From: an uncultured Collinsella sp.
GTDB taxonomy: Bacteria > Actinomycetota > Coriobacteriia > Coriobacteriales > Coriobacteriaceae
Reading direction: 5' to 3'
Assembly: GCA_949285915.1 (NCBI GenBank)
Contig: CASDZW010000002.1
Coordinates: 1-64,000 of the forward strand
Length of the DNA: 64,000 bases
The notes under the pieces were generated by a model. The model saw nothing but the letters and a program-made list of their open reading frames with translations, made no database searches and was not told the origin of the DNA. Positions 10,052 through 17,890 of the stretch are shown here, one piece after another. Numbering within the stretch: position 1 is the first letter of the stretch; each line of letters begins with the position of its first letter. The translations under genes were made by a program, and so were the position numbers.

Positions 10052-10073
10052 TCAGACATTTGTTAGAACAAAA
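10052..10073. promoter_or_regulatory. two 11-bp direct repeats, second candidate SARP operator
   Basis: TCAGACATTTG (10052-10062) and TTAGAACAAAA (10063-10073) repeat the T-x-AGA core with the same 11-bp spacing as the cluster at 9821. The first unit shares TCAGACATT exactly with the middle unit of that cluster. The site lies 66 bp before tRNA-Leu(UAA) and about 200 bp before the PTS IIB gene. Confidence 0.4.
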
Positions 10074-10138
10074 TTCGTCCTGAGCATTCGCAGGTGGTTC
10101 ACCGTACGTTGATGAGCAATCTGATAGACTATGCGCGT

Positions 10139-10223
10139 GGGGGCGTGGCGGAATTGGCATACGCAGGAGACTTAAAATCTTCGGCCGCAAGGATTGTGGG
10201 TTCGAGTCCCACCGCCCCTACCA
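10139..10223 (+). tRNA. tRNA-Leu (anticodon UAA)
   Basis: An 85-nt cloverleaf with a long variable arm typical of class II tRNAs. The acceptor strands GGGGGCG and CGCCCCT pair (first pair G-U). The anticodon stem GGAGA/TCTTC encloses the loop CTTAAAA, giving anticodon TAA. The T-arm is GTGGG-TTCGAGT-CCCAC, and CCA is encoded at 10221-10223. Confidence 0.95.
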
Positions 10224-10277
10224 GATATTCCGCTGGCGGACTGCGTCCGCCGTCTCTTTGCGCAAGGGGGCGCTCGA

Positions 10278-10562
10278 ATGAAGAAGATCGTACTTGCCTG
10301 CGGTGCCGGTGTGGCCACCTCGGCCGTCGTCGCGCAGAAGATCTCTGCCCTGCTCGATGCTAACGGCTATGCCGATTCCTACGAAATCGTTCAGTGCCCG
10401 GTGGGCGAGGCGAAGGACACCTGCGCCGACGCCAACCTCCTCATCGCTACGACCGTTGCGCCCGAGGGGATCACCTGCCCTTACGTTAACGGCGTTCCCT
10501 TCCTCACCGGTATCGGCCGTCCCGCCGCCGAGCAGGAGGTTCTCGAGGCCCTCAAGGCCTAA
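10278..10562 (+). CDS. orphan PTS galactitol-type EIIB component
   Basis: A 94-aa soluble protein like the galactitol (Gat) family EIIB. It starts MKKIVLACGAGVATS, where C8 is the expected phospho-cysteine in the CGxGxATS loop. A phosphotransferase IIB takes phosphate from a IIA protein and passes it to sugar bound by a IIC transporter. No IIA or IIC gene lies in this window, so the partner is elsewhere or the protein has a regulatory role. AAGGGGG precedes the ATG at a normal distance. It starts 54 bp after tRNA-Leu(UAA) and could be cotranscribed with it. A second tRNA-Leu follows. Confidence 0.85.
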   Translation: MKKIVLACGAGVATSAVVAQKISALLDANGYADSYEIVQCPVGEAKDTCADANLLIATTVAPEGITCPYVNGVPFLTGIGRPAAEQEVLEALKA

Positions 10563-10594
10563 CGCCCGTCAAACCAGCGTCCGCAAGTTTTCTC

Positions 10595-10623
10595 TTGCGC
10601 GAGTGCGCGGGCTACGGTATGAT
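10595..10623 (+). promoter_or_regulatory. promoter for tRNA-Leu (CAG)
   Basis: TTGCGC (10595-10600) and TATGAT (10618-10623) are separated by 17 bp and end 30 bp before the tRNA. The -10 matches the consensus at five of six positions; the -35 keeps only TTG. Confidence 0.5.
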
Positions 10624-10653
10624 GAACCGTGCTTTTGACGAAGGTCGAAAGAC

Positions 10654-10740
10654 GCGGGCGTGGCGGAATTGGCAGACGCGTATGGTTCAGGTCCATATGG
10701 GGGCAACCCCGTGAAGGTTCAAGTCCTTTCGCCCGCACCA
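10654..10740 (+). tRNA. tRNA-Leu (anticodon CAG)
   Basis: An 87-nt class II tRNA. The acceptor GCGGGCG pairs with CGCCCGC, the anticodon stem TATGG/CCATA encloses TTCAGGT (anticodon CAG), the variable arm is GC-rich, and CCA is encoded at 10738-10740. It shares the opening TGGCGGAATTGGCA with the tRNA-Leu at 10139. Confidence 0.95.
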
Positions 10741-10749
10741 CCGAATAGC

Positions 10750-10775
10750 AAAGGCCCCGGTAACGGGGCCTTTTT
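10750..10775 (+). terminator. intrinsic terminator after tRNA-Leu (CAG)
   Basis: Stem AAAGGCCCCG / CGGGGCCTTT with loop GTAA is followed by further T residues. It ends the tRNA transcript and touches the stop codon of the convergent small gene. Confidence 0.85.
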
Positions 10776-11077
10776 CATGCCGAACTATTCTGGGGCTCCA
10801 GCCGGGACCTCCGCGCAGCAGGCATCTGGGCAGTACTGCGCATAATCACGTACCAGCGCGGTCCCGACCAGCCGGCCGTATCCTTCCAGAGGGTCGTTAT
10901 GCGCTTACCAATTCTAATCGCAACAGCGTACCCGCCCTGCACGCGCTGCCAGCGCTCCACCGCATCGATGCGAAAGAGGCGCCCGTCGGGCAGGGCGATT
11001 ACCTCCGGGGTCTCATGCCCATCGGGCCCAACCCGCAGGTACACATCCACATAGGTTCTCATACCCCTGGGAACCAC
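10775..11077 (-). CDS. small conserved hypothetical protein
   Basis: A 100-aa soluble protein of unknown function. The core reads RTYVDVYLRVGPDGHETPE, then LPDGRLFRIDAVERWQ, then RIGKRITTLWKD, and ends with WYVIMR before a basic tail. This beta-rich pattern recalls small hypothetical proteins in Firmicutes and Actinobacteria that start with YVDV and describe a value from a DGR-type turn; I do not know their role. GTG at 11077 is placed after GAAGGGCGG; an in-frame ATG at 11062 is the alternative. It converges on the tRNA-Leu terminator. Confidence 0.65.
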   Translation of the reverse strand: MVPRGMRTYVDVYLRVGPDGHETPEVIALPDGRLFRIDAVERWQRVQGGYAVAIRIGKRITTLWKDTAGWSGPRWYVIMRSTAQMPAARRSRLEPQNSSA

Positions 11078-11175
11078 GAGCCACCGCCCTTCAGACCTGA
11101 TTCGAACATCAGTTCCTACTATACGGTGCCGTGCGGACAGACACGTGGTTTCAGGCGGCTCCGCCTCGCGAGCGC

Positions 11176-11646
11176 CTAGGCAAACAGCTCGTCCACAATC
11201 AGCTTAAAGCAGACCTTGCGCACCGGGCTCGGTCCGTCCTCACCAAAGACCAACGTCGGCATATGGGGCTCGCCAGCAAGAAAGAGCGCAAAGGCGCCGT
11301 CGGCAAGATCGCCGTCGATACCATAGTCGCTATCAACCAGCTCGAAATCGTCCTTCTCGTCATATGGGGCGACGGGCGACGTTTCCCCCGCGGTCACGCG
11401 GAACGCCTCGCGCCCTGCGAGATCAATTTGCAGATCCATGTAGCGACGATGCGTCTCAAAATGTGCGTCCTCGGGTGCACGCGTCGTCGCTTCCATGACA
11501 TTCGCGTAGACCTTGTCGCCCAGGATCTGATGGGAACCGAGCTCCAAATCCTGCGGATCGTGGTCGGCAAGCCAGTCAATCAACACGTCAAGACTCTTAA
11601 AGAGACCGCGGTAACGCTCGATATCGCAAAGCGAGCCTACAAACAT
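11176..11646 (-). CDS. YhcH/YjgK/YiaL (EbgC-like) family protein
   Basis: A 156-aa cupin-fold protein of the DUF386 family, which includes EbgC (beta subunit of evolved beta-galactosidase), YiaL and the sialic-acid-linked YhcH. Supporting parts are ANVMEATTRAPEDAHFETHRRYMDLQIDLAG, with the E-x-H-x-x-Y-x-D-L-Q pattern, and the later FALFLAGEPHMPTLVF with the His of the metal site. Members are thought to handle sugar anomers or acids. No sugar operon surrounds it here, so the substrate is unknown. AGGGGGAA precedes the ATG. It is the last gene of a minus-strand run. Confidence 0.85.
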   Translation of the reverse strand: MFVGSLCDIERYRGLFKSLDVLIDWLADHDPQDLELGSHQILGDKVYANVMEATTRAPEDAHFETHRRYMDLQIDLAGREAFRVTAGETSPVAPYDEKDDFELVDSDYGIDGDLADGAFALFLAGEPHMPTLVFGEDGPSPVRKVCFKLIVDELFA

Positions 11647-11667
11647 AGCCGTTCCCCCTATCGTGCG

Positions 11668-12672
11668 TTACTGGAAAACGCCCAGAAGCGTCAGGTTGCA
11701 ATTGGCGTACAGGTTGTTGACGTAGGTCGTCCACGCCTGCTGGGCGGTGCTCGCCGTCTCGTAGTAATCCTGGTAGGCAACGTAGAATGCAGCGGTTGCC
11801 TGGGCGTAGGTAGCGGTCGTGCCGTCAAAGCTTGCGCCGTCGATAGCGGCATACATCTCGCCGTCGGTGCGCGCCCACGTTCCGGTTGTGCTATCCCACT
11901 CGTCATCCAAAAGGTTGATGATGTAGCTCGCATATTCCGCAGAAGAGGTGCTCTCGTCGCCGTTCTCGGGCTCGGTGGGCTGAGCGGGCATCTCCGCTGC
12001 GCCTTCGGGAGCAACCTGCTCGTAGAGCTTCGAGATGAGCAGGTTGGTGCGCACGATCTCGCGCGCCTGGTCCTCACTGATCTGGTACTGCTCGGCAAGC
12101 GTAGCAAAGTCGGAGACACCAAGCGTCTCCTCGGCATAGGATGCCATTTCGTCGTCGGTGGCCTCGATGCCGCGCGACTCGGCGTCAGCGACGAGGATTT
12201 CGTTGCGCACGTTGGTGAGAATCACCTCTGCCGAGGGAACGGTGTAGGTCCCCTCATCGGTCAGCGCAACATCGAGGCTGTACTGGCTCTCGATAGCCTC
12301 GCGCACACTCACCGTATGCTTGGCGCCGTCGTAGGTGTAGGTGGCGAGCGGACGGTCGAGCTCATCCTCGGTAACCGTGGCAGAATGGACCCCTTCGGGA
12401 GCGAAGCCGCCGGAACCGATAACGTAGCCGAGCACCGCGGCGACCACCGCGATCGCAAGAGCGCAGACAATAAGCAACGGTAGCTTATTGCGACGGGAGG
12501 CGTCCTCATCGCCCGCGGGCGCGGTGTCCTCCTCGGCGTCCTCCGAAGAGGGGGCACCTACCAGCTCGACATCGTTCTCCGGAAGGTCATCGGGCACATC
12601 CTCGCGCTCGATGATCTGAATCCCCTCGATCTCTTCGCGCTCTTCTTCGTCTTTTTTCTGGATGAAGCCCAT
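11668..12672 (-). CDS. membrane-anchored SurA-like protein
   Basis: A 334-aa protein with an acidic cytoplasmic N-terminus (about 1-60), one membrane segment (about 64-84, KLPLLIVCALAIAVVAAVLG) and a long extracytoplasmic part. The outer region includes helical stretches resembling SurA N-terminal chaperone domains (AEVILTNVRNEILVADAESRG, then FATLAEQYQISEDQAREIVR). No parvulin or other catalytic prolyl-isomerase domain is seen, so a chaperone-like role is inferred only by resemblance. ATG at 12672 follows GAGGAG and gives a plausible topology. The next upstream gene on the strand is isocitrate dehydrogenase, 74 bp away. Confidence 0.6.
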   Translation of the reverse strand: MGFIQKKDEEEREEIEGIQIIEREDVPDDLPENDVELVGAPSSEDAEEDTAPAGDEDASRRNKLPLLIVCALAIAVVAAVLGYVIGSGGFAPEGVHSATVTEDELDRPLATYTYDGAKHTVSVREAIESQYSLDVALTDEGTYTVPSAEVILTNVRNEILVADAESRGIEATDDEMASYAEETLGVSDFATLAEQYQISEDQAREIVRTNLLISKLYEQVAPEGAAEMPAQPTEPENGDESTSSAEYASYIINLLDDEWDSTTGTWARTDGEMYAAIDGASFDGTTATYAQATAAFYVAYQDYYETASTAQQAWTTYVNNLYANCNLTLLGVFQ

Positions 12673-12746
12673 CGGCGCTCCTCTCGACCGCACTGCAGAC
12701 GTATCGCCGCGCGCGGCGGCGATACCCGTAGCTTACGTGAACAAAC

Positions 12747-13835
12747 TTACTTGGACATAAACGCTATGACCGCATCGGCAAACGCGGCGGTGCCGACTGC
12801 ACCCGCCGTGGAACCGGTCAACGCACGGCGGACATCGGCCGTGACCGCTGTGCCCTCGGCAAGCGTCGCGGTAACAGCGGCGCGCACGCGCGCGGCAGCC
12901 TCGGCCTCGCCCAGATGGTCGAGCATCATGGCCGCCGAGAGAATCTCGGCGGTGGGGTTAGCGATGTCCTTGCCAGCGATATCGGGGGCAGAGCCGTGCG
13001 TCGCCTCAAAGACCGCAAGCTTGTCGCCTATATTGGCACCGGGCGCCATGCCGAGCCCGCCCACAAGCCCTGCGCACAGGTCGGAGACGATGTCGCCGTA
13101 GAGGTTGGGCAGCACGAGTACGTCGAACTGCCCCGGGTCCTGCACGAGGCCCATGCAGCAGGCGTCCACGATCTTGTCCTCAAAGGCGATATCGGGGTAA
13201 CTCTCCGCCACCTCGCGGGCAACGCGCAAAAAGAGACCGTCGGTCGCCTTCATGATGTTTGCCTTGTGCACCGCCGTGACCTTCTTGCGGCCACAACGGC
13301 GCGCATACTCAAAGGCGTAGGTAACAATGCGACGCGAGCCCTCAGCAGAAATAGGCTTAACCGAGATGGCGGAACCCGGGCGAAACGCCTTCTGTCCCGA
13401 TGCCGCCACCAGCTCGGCCAGACGCTCCACCTCAGGGGCATCGGGCTCAAACTCAATACCCGCATAGAGGTCCTCGGTGTTCTCACGCACGATCACCACG
13501 TCAACGTCGCGATACCGCGATCCGTCGCCGGGAAGCGAGCGACACGGGCGCACACAGGCGTACAGGTCAAACGTGTGCCTAAGCGCTACGTTCACGCTGC
13601 GAAAACCCGTCCCCACCGGCGTGGTGACCGGGCCCTTGATGGCAACGCCGAGCTCGCGCACGAGCTCTATGGTCTCGGGCGGCAGCGGGGTGCCGCAACG
13701 CTCAATCTGGGCTGCGCCCGCCTCGGCCACATGCCACGAAATCTGAGCACCCGAGGCATCGACCACGCGCCGCATGGCCTCCGTAATCTCGGGACCGATA
13801 CCGTCTCCGGGGATGAGTGCGACGTCGTGAGCCAT
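12747..13835 (-). CDS. NAD-type isocitrate/isopropylmalate dehydrogenase family enzyme, probably isocitrate dehydrogenase
   Basis: A 362-aa beta-decarboxylating dehydrogenase. It opens with [11 protein letters not shown], has [14 protein letters not shown] in the substrate loop, the signature [32 protein letters not shown] for the metal site, and [17 protein letters not shown] at the cofactor site. Asp-Ile, where NADP enzymes have Lys-Tyr, points to NAD use. The [13 protein letters not shown] stretch fits isocitrate better than isopropylmalate, and no leu genes adjoin. It would make 2-oxoglutarate, the precursor for glutamate. GAGGAG of its ribosome site overlaps the end of the upstream HEAT-repeat gene (3-bp gap), suggesting coupling. 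Confidence 0.85.
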   Translation of the reverse strand: MAHDVALIPGDGIGPEITEAMRRVVDASGAQISWHVAEAGAAQIERCGTPLPPETIELVRELGVAIKGPVTTPVGTGFRSVNVALRHTFDLYACVRPCRSLPGDGSRYRDVDVVIVRENTEDLYAGIEFEPDAPEVERLAELVAASGQKAFRPGSAISVKPISAEGSRRIVTYAFEYARRCGRKKVTAVHKANIMKATDGLFLRVAREVAESYPDIAFEDKIVDACCMGLVQDPGQFDVLVLPNLYGDIVSDLCAGLVGGLGMAPGANIGDKLAVFEATHGSAPDIAGKDIANPTAEILSAAMMLDHLGEAEAAARVRAAVTATLAEGTAVTADVRRALTGSTAGAVGTAAFADAVIAFMSK

Positions 13836-13838
13836 GGG

Positions 13839-14537
13839 TTACTCCTCTTCTTCGTCCTCGTCGTCATCCTTGGGAACAACGCGGGTACGCTTCTTGGGAT
13901 CCTTCAGCTTGAAGCGCTTGACCAGATGGTCGTAAATCTCGGCAGAACGCGCCTTAATGGAAGCGCCCTTGCCGTTCTGGGCATCAAACTGCAGGCGTCC
14001 GGCGAGCTCGTCCGCCACCTCGCCGGCAATCTTGCCCTCGGCAAAGGTCATAAGGCAGGCGAGCATATCGCGGTACTCAAGGTCGCCGTGGTAGCACTGG
14101 ATGGCCTCGTCGAGGATCGGCCACACCTTCTTGGAACGGCCACGCTCGGAGGCGCCCCAGGTGGCGAGGAAATTGAATGCCGAGAAACGCAGCGTGGAGG
14201 ACAGCTCGTCAAAAAGCGCGGCTTCCGCCCCCTCAAACGCAGCACCAACCTCCTTGGCATGCGTGGGCACAAGACGGGTGAGCGCGTCGAGGACCTCCCA
14301 GCGGGTCTGCGCCTCGGGACGGTAGAGCGCGTCGATAAGGGCATCGATATGTGGCGCCAAAAGCTCGGGCTCCTCCGCAGAGAGCAGCGCCACCACGCGC
14401 GCCGCAAACTGGCGACGACGGCGGCTCGCGCTCGCCAGGTCCTCGATAAGAGCCTCGAGCGCAGCGCTGTCGCGCTCAACGTCGTCGAGCTTCGCGCGCT
14501 CCTCGTCGTTAATTTCTTCCACAGCAGAATGTGCCAT
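13839..14537 (-). CDS. HEAT-repeat-like protein
   Basis: A 232-aa soluble, mostly helical protein. Residues about 25-190 contain repeated helical pairs of HEAT type (FAARVVALLSAEEPELLAPH, then ALIDALYRPEAQTRWEVLDAL). The C-terminus is basic, then strongly acidic (DDDEDEEEE). HEAT proteins are protein-protein scaffolds; nothing indicates the partner here. It lies between isocitrate dehydrogenase (3-bp gap) and a small membrane protein (5-bp gap), so these three are probably one transcript. Confidence 0.7.
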   Translation of the reverse strand: MAHSAVEEINDEERAKLDDVERDSAALEALIEDLASASRRRRQFAARVVALLSAEEPELLAPHIDALIDALYRPEAQTRWEVLDALTRLVPTHAKEVGAAFEGAEAALFDELSSTLRFSAFNFLATWGASERGRSKKVWPILDEAIQCYHGDLEYRDMLACLMTFAEGKIAGEVADELAGRLQFDAQNGKGASIKARSAEIYDHLVKRFKLKDPKKRTRVVPKDDDEDEEEE

Positions 14538-14542
14538 ATCGT

Positions 14543-14989
14543 TTACCTCTTGTTTTCCGTATCGTTGCTTGCAGCCGACGCGCGGCGGGACGCCTTGTCG
14601 CCCGAAACGGAGATGAGGTCGGGCGCGGCCTCCCCCGTCTTCTTACGGCGACGCGCGGCGCGGGCAGCAGCACCCGCGGCGCCACGCTGACGGCGGTTGA
14701 CGTCAAAGAAGCGGTCGAGAACCTTCCACGGGCCCACCGACTCCCCAAATCCCATCTTGAGCCCCACGACGGCGCCCATAAGAAGACCGAGCGGCGTGGC
14801 GTAGAGCAGCGGGAACAGCGTGAGCACTGCGGTGAGCACCACGCACGCCACGACCGCGATGGCGTTGTAGAGCCAGTACGCGCCCGCGCTGAGCGCGCGC
14901 TCTCCCCAGTAGTTGCCTATGGTGAAACCAAGGTACACGCTAAAGACAAAGAGCAGGATGAAGCAGATGAGGAAGGCAAAATCTCCCAT
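14543..14989 (-). CDS. small membrane protein of unknown function
   Basis: A 148-aa protein with three predicted membrane segments (about 4-25, 37-58 and 62-80), beginning MGDFAFLICFILLFVFSVYLG. A very basic, Ala/Arg-rich cytoplasmic tail (RRQRGAAGAAARAARRRKK) follows and could contact nucleic acid or phospholipid. No family was recognised. The ATG lies 3 bp after the stop of the upstream HIBADH-like gene and the stop is 5 bp before the HEAT-repeat gene, so it sits in the middle of a tight operon. Confidence 0.7.
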   Translation of the reverse strand: MGDFAFLICFILLFVFSVYLGFTIGNYWGERALSAGAYWLYNAIAVVACVVLTAVLTLFPLLYATPLGLLMGAVVGLKMGFGESVGPWKVLDRFFDVNRRQRGAAGAAARAARRRKKTGEAAPDLISVSGDKASRRASAASNDTENKR

Positions 14990-14992
14990 GCG

Positions 14993-16078
14993 CTACTCCC
15001 CGTGATGGCAGCAGCAGCCCTCGCCGTGCTCGTGATGATGTCCCTCGCCATGGCAGCACTCGTGCTCACCGTGGGCGTGGTCGTGACCGCAGCCGCACTC
15101 ATGATCGCCGTGGGCGTGGTCGTGGCCGCAGCCGCACTCGTCGTCGTGCTCGTGCTCGGCGGTGTAGAGCGACCAGTCGAGACCCGCGGCAACTGCCTCG
15201 GCCTCCTCCTGATAGAGCAGGGTGATGGCCTGCGTGCCGAGCTCGGCGCCACCGATGGCCTCGAGCATGTCGTAGAGGGTGAAGGCCACGTCGCAGCCGG
15301 GCAGCGCGATGTCGCGCTCCTCCGCCTCGGCAAGGGCGAGACCGAGGTCCTTGATGAAGTGGCGGACCTTGAAGCCGGGCTTCCAGTCGCCGTCGAGGGC
15401 CTTGGGGGCGAGCGTAGCGAGAACGCCGGTGGAGCCGGTGCCGGAGAGGATCATCTCGCGCACCTGCTCGAGGTCAAGCCCCTCCTGCTGCGCGAAGGAG
15501 AGGGCGTCGGCCATGCCCACCATGGATGCGGCGAGCGCCACCTGATTGGAGAGCTTGGCGCTCTGGCCCTTGCCGGCGCCGCCGAAGCAGAAGATCTTGC
15601 TCGTGAACGTCTCGAGGACCGCGCGGACCGGCTCGATATCGCGCTCGGTGGCACCCGCGATGGCAGTGAGCGTACCGGCGATGGCACCCGCCTCGCCGCC
15701 CGTCACGGGGCAGTCGAAGGCCACGCGCTCAGAGACCGCGGCGGCACCGGCAATATCGCGGGCGAGCGCAGGCGAGCTCGTGGTGAGATCGATCAGGATC
15801 GCGCCGGGCTTGGAGGCGGCAAGGATGCCCTCGCCGGCGAGATAGAGCTCCTCGACATCCTCCGGATAGCCGACCATGGTAAAGACCACGTCGGCACCGC
15901 GGACGGCATCAGAGGCGCTCTCCGCCCACACCGCGCCGCGCTCGATGAGCGGCTCGGCCTTGGCGGCAGAACGGTTGTAAACGGTCACGGGGTAACCGGC
16001 GTCCAAGATGTGCCCGGCAATGGGCGCACCCATGATGCCAGTGCCGATGAACGCAACGGAAAGCTTCTTATCTGCCAT
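14993..16078 (-). CDS. 3-hydroxyisobutyrate dehydrogenase-like reductase with His/Cys-rich tail
   Basis: A 361-aa member of the beta-hydroxyacid dehydrogenase family (HIBADH, GarR, glyoxylate reductase). Residues 8-20 form the Rossmann motif (FIGTGIMGAPIAG), FDCPVTGGEAGA is the substrate loop, and K185 of GKGQSAKLSNQ corresponds to the catalytic lysine. The usual length is about 290-300. The extra ~55 residues are very rich in His (17) and Cys (9), with two 13-residue repeats based on ECGCGHDHAHG; the DNA shows a 39-bp tandem repeat (15056-15133). Such tails bind transition metals in nickel chaperones, so metal storage is inferred. The natural substrate is unknown. The ATG is followed at once by MADKKLSVAFIG. 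Confidence 0.85.
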   Translation of the reverse strand: MADKKLSVAFIGTGIMGAPIAGHILDAGYPVTVYNRSAAKAEPLIERGAVWAESASDAVRGADVVFTMVGYPEDVEELYLAGEGILAASKPGAILIDLTTSSPALARDIAGAAAVSERVAFDCPVTGGEAGAIAGTLTAIAGATERDIEPVRAVLETFTSKIFCFGGAGKGQSAKLSNQVALAASMVGMADALSFAQQEGLDLEQVREMILSGTGSTGVLATLAPKALDGDWKPGFKVRHFIKDLGLALAEAEERDIALPGCDVAFTLYDMLEAIGGAELGTQAITLLYQEEAEAVAAGLDWSLYTAEHEHDDECGCGHDHAHGDHECGCGHDHAHGEHECCHGEGHHHEHGEGCCCHHGE

Positions 16079-16093
16079 GGATTGCTCCTATCG

Positions 16094-17044
16094 TTATTTC
16101 CTGACGCGGCGGGCGATACGGTCGGAGAGCGACACCTTCTCGGCGCGGTTCTTGCCCCAGAAGATGAGGGCGACCATGCCCGGGCCCACGTGCGCTCCGA
16201 TGGTGGGGCCCACCGAACCGCGAATGATGGTGAGGTCGGCGCAGCCAGGCTCCTTGCGCACGGCGGCCTCGACCCAGTCGCCGTCCTTTTCCGCGTCGGC
16301 CGTCACGACGGTGAGCGGAAGCGCGGGGTCGAGAACGTAGTTGTCCTGGAACGCCTTGATGAGCGCGCGCAGGGCCTTCTTGCGGCCGCGGTTGACGCCC
16401 GTAAGCGAAAGCGAACCGGCGAGGTCGAAGGAAAGCGACGCCTTCACATCGAGCTTGCTCGAGAGCTGCGCCGCCGCGGGCGGGATACGGCCGCCGGCAG
16501 CGAGCGAGTCGAGGCTGTCGAGCGTGAAGTAACCGTGCACGTAATGCTTGGCCTCGTTTGCCCACTCGACGAGCTCGGCAGCGGAAAGGCCCGCGGAACG
16601 CTGGCGCACCGCCTCGAGGGCAAGCAGCTCGCCGCAGGCGCACGGCAGGCAGTTGTCGACCACATACAGCTCGAACTCCGGATACTCGGAGCGAACCTGC
16701 TCTGCCGCCTGGCAGGCAAAGTCATAGCTGCCCGAGAGCGCGCTTGTGAAACACAGGTAGACCGTGGGCGTGCCCTCTTTGGCGCACTCGGTGAAGAACT
16801 CAAGGTAGCGACCGAGCGAGATTGCCGAGGTAGACATCTTCACGCCCGAGCGAATCTGGTCGTAGAACTCCTTCGGGGTGATCGAGGTCCAGATATCATC
16901 GGTCTTCTCCTGGCCATCAACGATGTAGGGGAAGCCCAGAATGTCGACGTCGAGGGTCGCGGCGATCTCGGGCGTGAGGTCGGCGCAGGTGTCGACGACG
17001 ATGCGATAGCGATTTGCATGGCCGGAAGAGGAAGGCTCTGCCAT
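16094..17044 (-). CDS. DegV family fatty-acid-binding protein
   Basis: A 316-aa two-domain DegV protein. The N-terminal part has YRIVVDTCADLTPEIA and MSTSAISLGRYLEFF, followed by VYLCFTSALSGSYDFA, the conserved SxxLSGTY-type element that holds a fatty acid head group. The C-terminal domain has DSLDSLAAGGRI (LxxLxxGGR motif) and VGPTIGAHVGPG. DegV proteins deliver exogenous fatty acids to FakA kinase; no fakA is nearby. The second ATG (17044) is chosen because AAAGGG lies 8 nt upstream, while the first (17050) is too close to it. A 14-bp hairpin at 17068-17095 separates it from hpf. Confidence 0.88.
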   Translation of the reverse strand: MAEPSSSGHANRYRIVVDTCADLTPEIAATLDVDILGFPYIVDGQEKTDDIWTSITPKEFYDQIRSGVKMSTSAISLGRYLEFFTECAKEGTPTVYLCFTSALSGSYDFACQAAEQVRSEYPEFELYVVDNCLPCACGELLALEAVRQRSAGLSAAELVEWANEAKHYVHGYFTLDSLDSLAAGGRIPPAAAQLSSKLDVKASLSFDLAGSLSLTGVNRGRKKALRALIKAFQDNYVLDPALPLTVVTADAEKDGDWVEAAVRKEPGCADLTIIRGSVGPTIGAHVGPGMVALIFWGKNRAEKVSLSDRIARRVRK

Positions 17045-17067
17045 CTCCATACCCTTTCATACGCGAA

Positions 17068-17095
17068 GGGCGACCACCCGTACGGATGGCCGCCC
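17068..17095 (-). terminator. hairpin between hpf and degV
   Basis: On the minus-strand transcript, GGGCGGCCATCCGT pairs fully with ACGGGTGGTCGCCC if G-U pairs are allowed. Only UUCG follows, so it is a weak terminator or processing hairpin between hpf and degV. Confidence 0.5.
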
Positions 17096-17131
17096 ATCAC
17101 CTTACGTGTAACAGACGTATTTTACTCGCAT

Positions 17132-17716
17132 TTACGCGTCGAGTTCCTCAATCTTGGGCTTGATGATGCCATATCCACCGTTTTTGCGGTGATACACCAC
17201 ATTGATGAGGCCCGTCGCGGCGTTCTCGAAGACATAGAAGTCATGACCCAACAGATCGGTCTGAACGAGCGCCTGCTCCTCGGTCATCGGCGTGATATCG
17301 ATGACCTTCTCGCGAACGAGCATGTCGTCCTGCTCCTCGGGGATGAGAAGGTCGGCCAGATCCTCAACGGGCAGCTCGGGCGCCACCTCGGCGGCAGACG
17401 GTCCCTGTTGGCGGTTGTCGATGACCTTGGTCTTGAACTTGCGGAGCTGGCGAGTCACCTTGTCGGCCGCGAGGTCGATGGCGGTGTACATGTCCACACC
17501 GTGCTCGGCAACGCGAATGACAGAGCCGCGGGCGCGGACCGTGACCTCGACGATGGCGGGCTCGGGGTTAGAGGGGTTCTTCTCGTACCTGAGCACCACG
17601 TCTGCCGTCATAGGCTCGATATCGAAGACCTTGAGGGCTCCGCCGATCTTCTCGTCTACATGTGCGCGCAGGGCATCGGTTACCGTGGTCTTGCGTCCTG
17701 ATACGGTGATATCCAT
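17132..17716 (-). CDS. hpf: long-form ribosome hibernation promoting factor
   Basis: A 194-aa protein with the two-part layout of long HPF. The N-terminal domain (about 1-100: MDITVSGRKTTVTDALRAHV, then RYEKNPSNPEPAIVEVTV and YTAIDLAADKVTRQLRKFK) binds the 30S decoding region. The C-terminal dimerisation domain (about 135-194: VIDITPMTEEQALVQTDLLGHDFYVFENA) drives 100S ribosome formation in stationary phase. AGGAG stands 7 nt before the ATG. It is a single gene between the solute-binding lipoprotein and degV, and the flanking hairpins suggest its own transcript. Confidence 0.95.
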   Translation of the reverse strand: MDITVSGRKTTVTDALRAHVDEKIGGALKVFDIEPMTADVVLRYEKNPSNPEPAIVEVTVRARGSVIRVAEHGVDMYTAIDLAADKVTRQLRKFKTKVIDNRQQGPSAAEVAPELPVEDLADLLIPEEQDDMLVREKVIDITPMTEEQALVQTDLLGHDFYVFENAATGLINVVYHRKNGGYGIIKPKIEELDA

Positions 17717-17809
17717 GAATGCTCCTGTTCTCCTCGGGGATAGGACTCGGTACTCACGTTGTACCCAAACCCAGCCGAACCGAGCACGAAAGACGGCGAC
17801 TCCCGTTGG

Positions 17810-17843
17810 CGAAAAGAAGAAGCCCGCCTACCGAAGGCGGGCT
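17810..17843 (-). terminator. intrinsic terminator after lipoprotein gene
   Basis: A 9-bp stem (AGCCCGCCT / AGGCGGGCT) with a 5-nt loop is followed on the minus strand by TCTTCTTTTC. It lies 48 bp beyond the stop of the solute-binding lipoprotein gene. Confidence 0.8.
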
Positions 17844-17890
17844 AGACAAACCAGCGTTATACGCTTGTGGAGTTAGTCAAGACTATGGAA

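Larger units (their letters stand above)
9728..10138. promoter_or_regulatory. 411-bp intergenic region with SARP-like repeats
   Basis: The gap between the SARP regulator start and tRNA-Leu contains no gene I can support. It holds two clusters of 11-bp repeats (listed separately), a TATAAT at 9944-9949 on the + strand without a matching -35, and an AT-rich middle portion unlike the flanking coding DNA. The regulator promoter and part of the tRNA promoter must lie here. Confidence 0.5.

Noticed and set aside
14531-17701. 1056-codon open frame on the + strand
   Set aside because: It lies opposite four well-supported minus-strand genes, is full of Val/Gly/Arg/His runs expected from antisense GC-rich coding DNA, and has no family motif.
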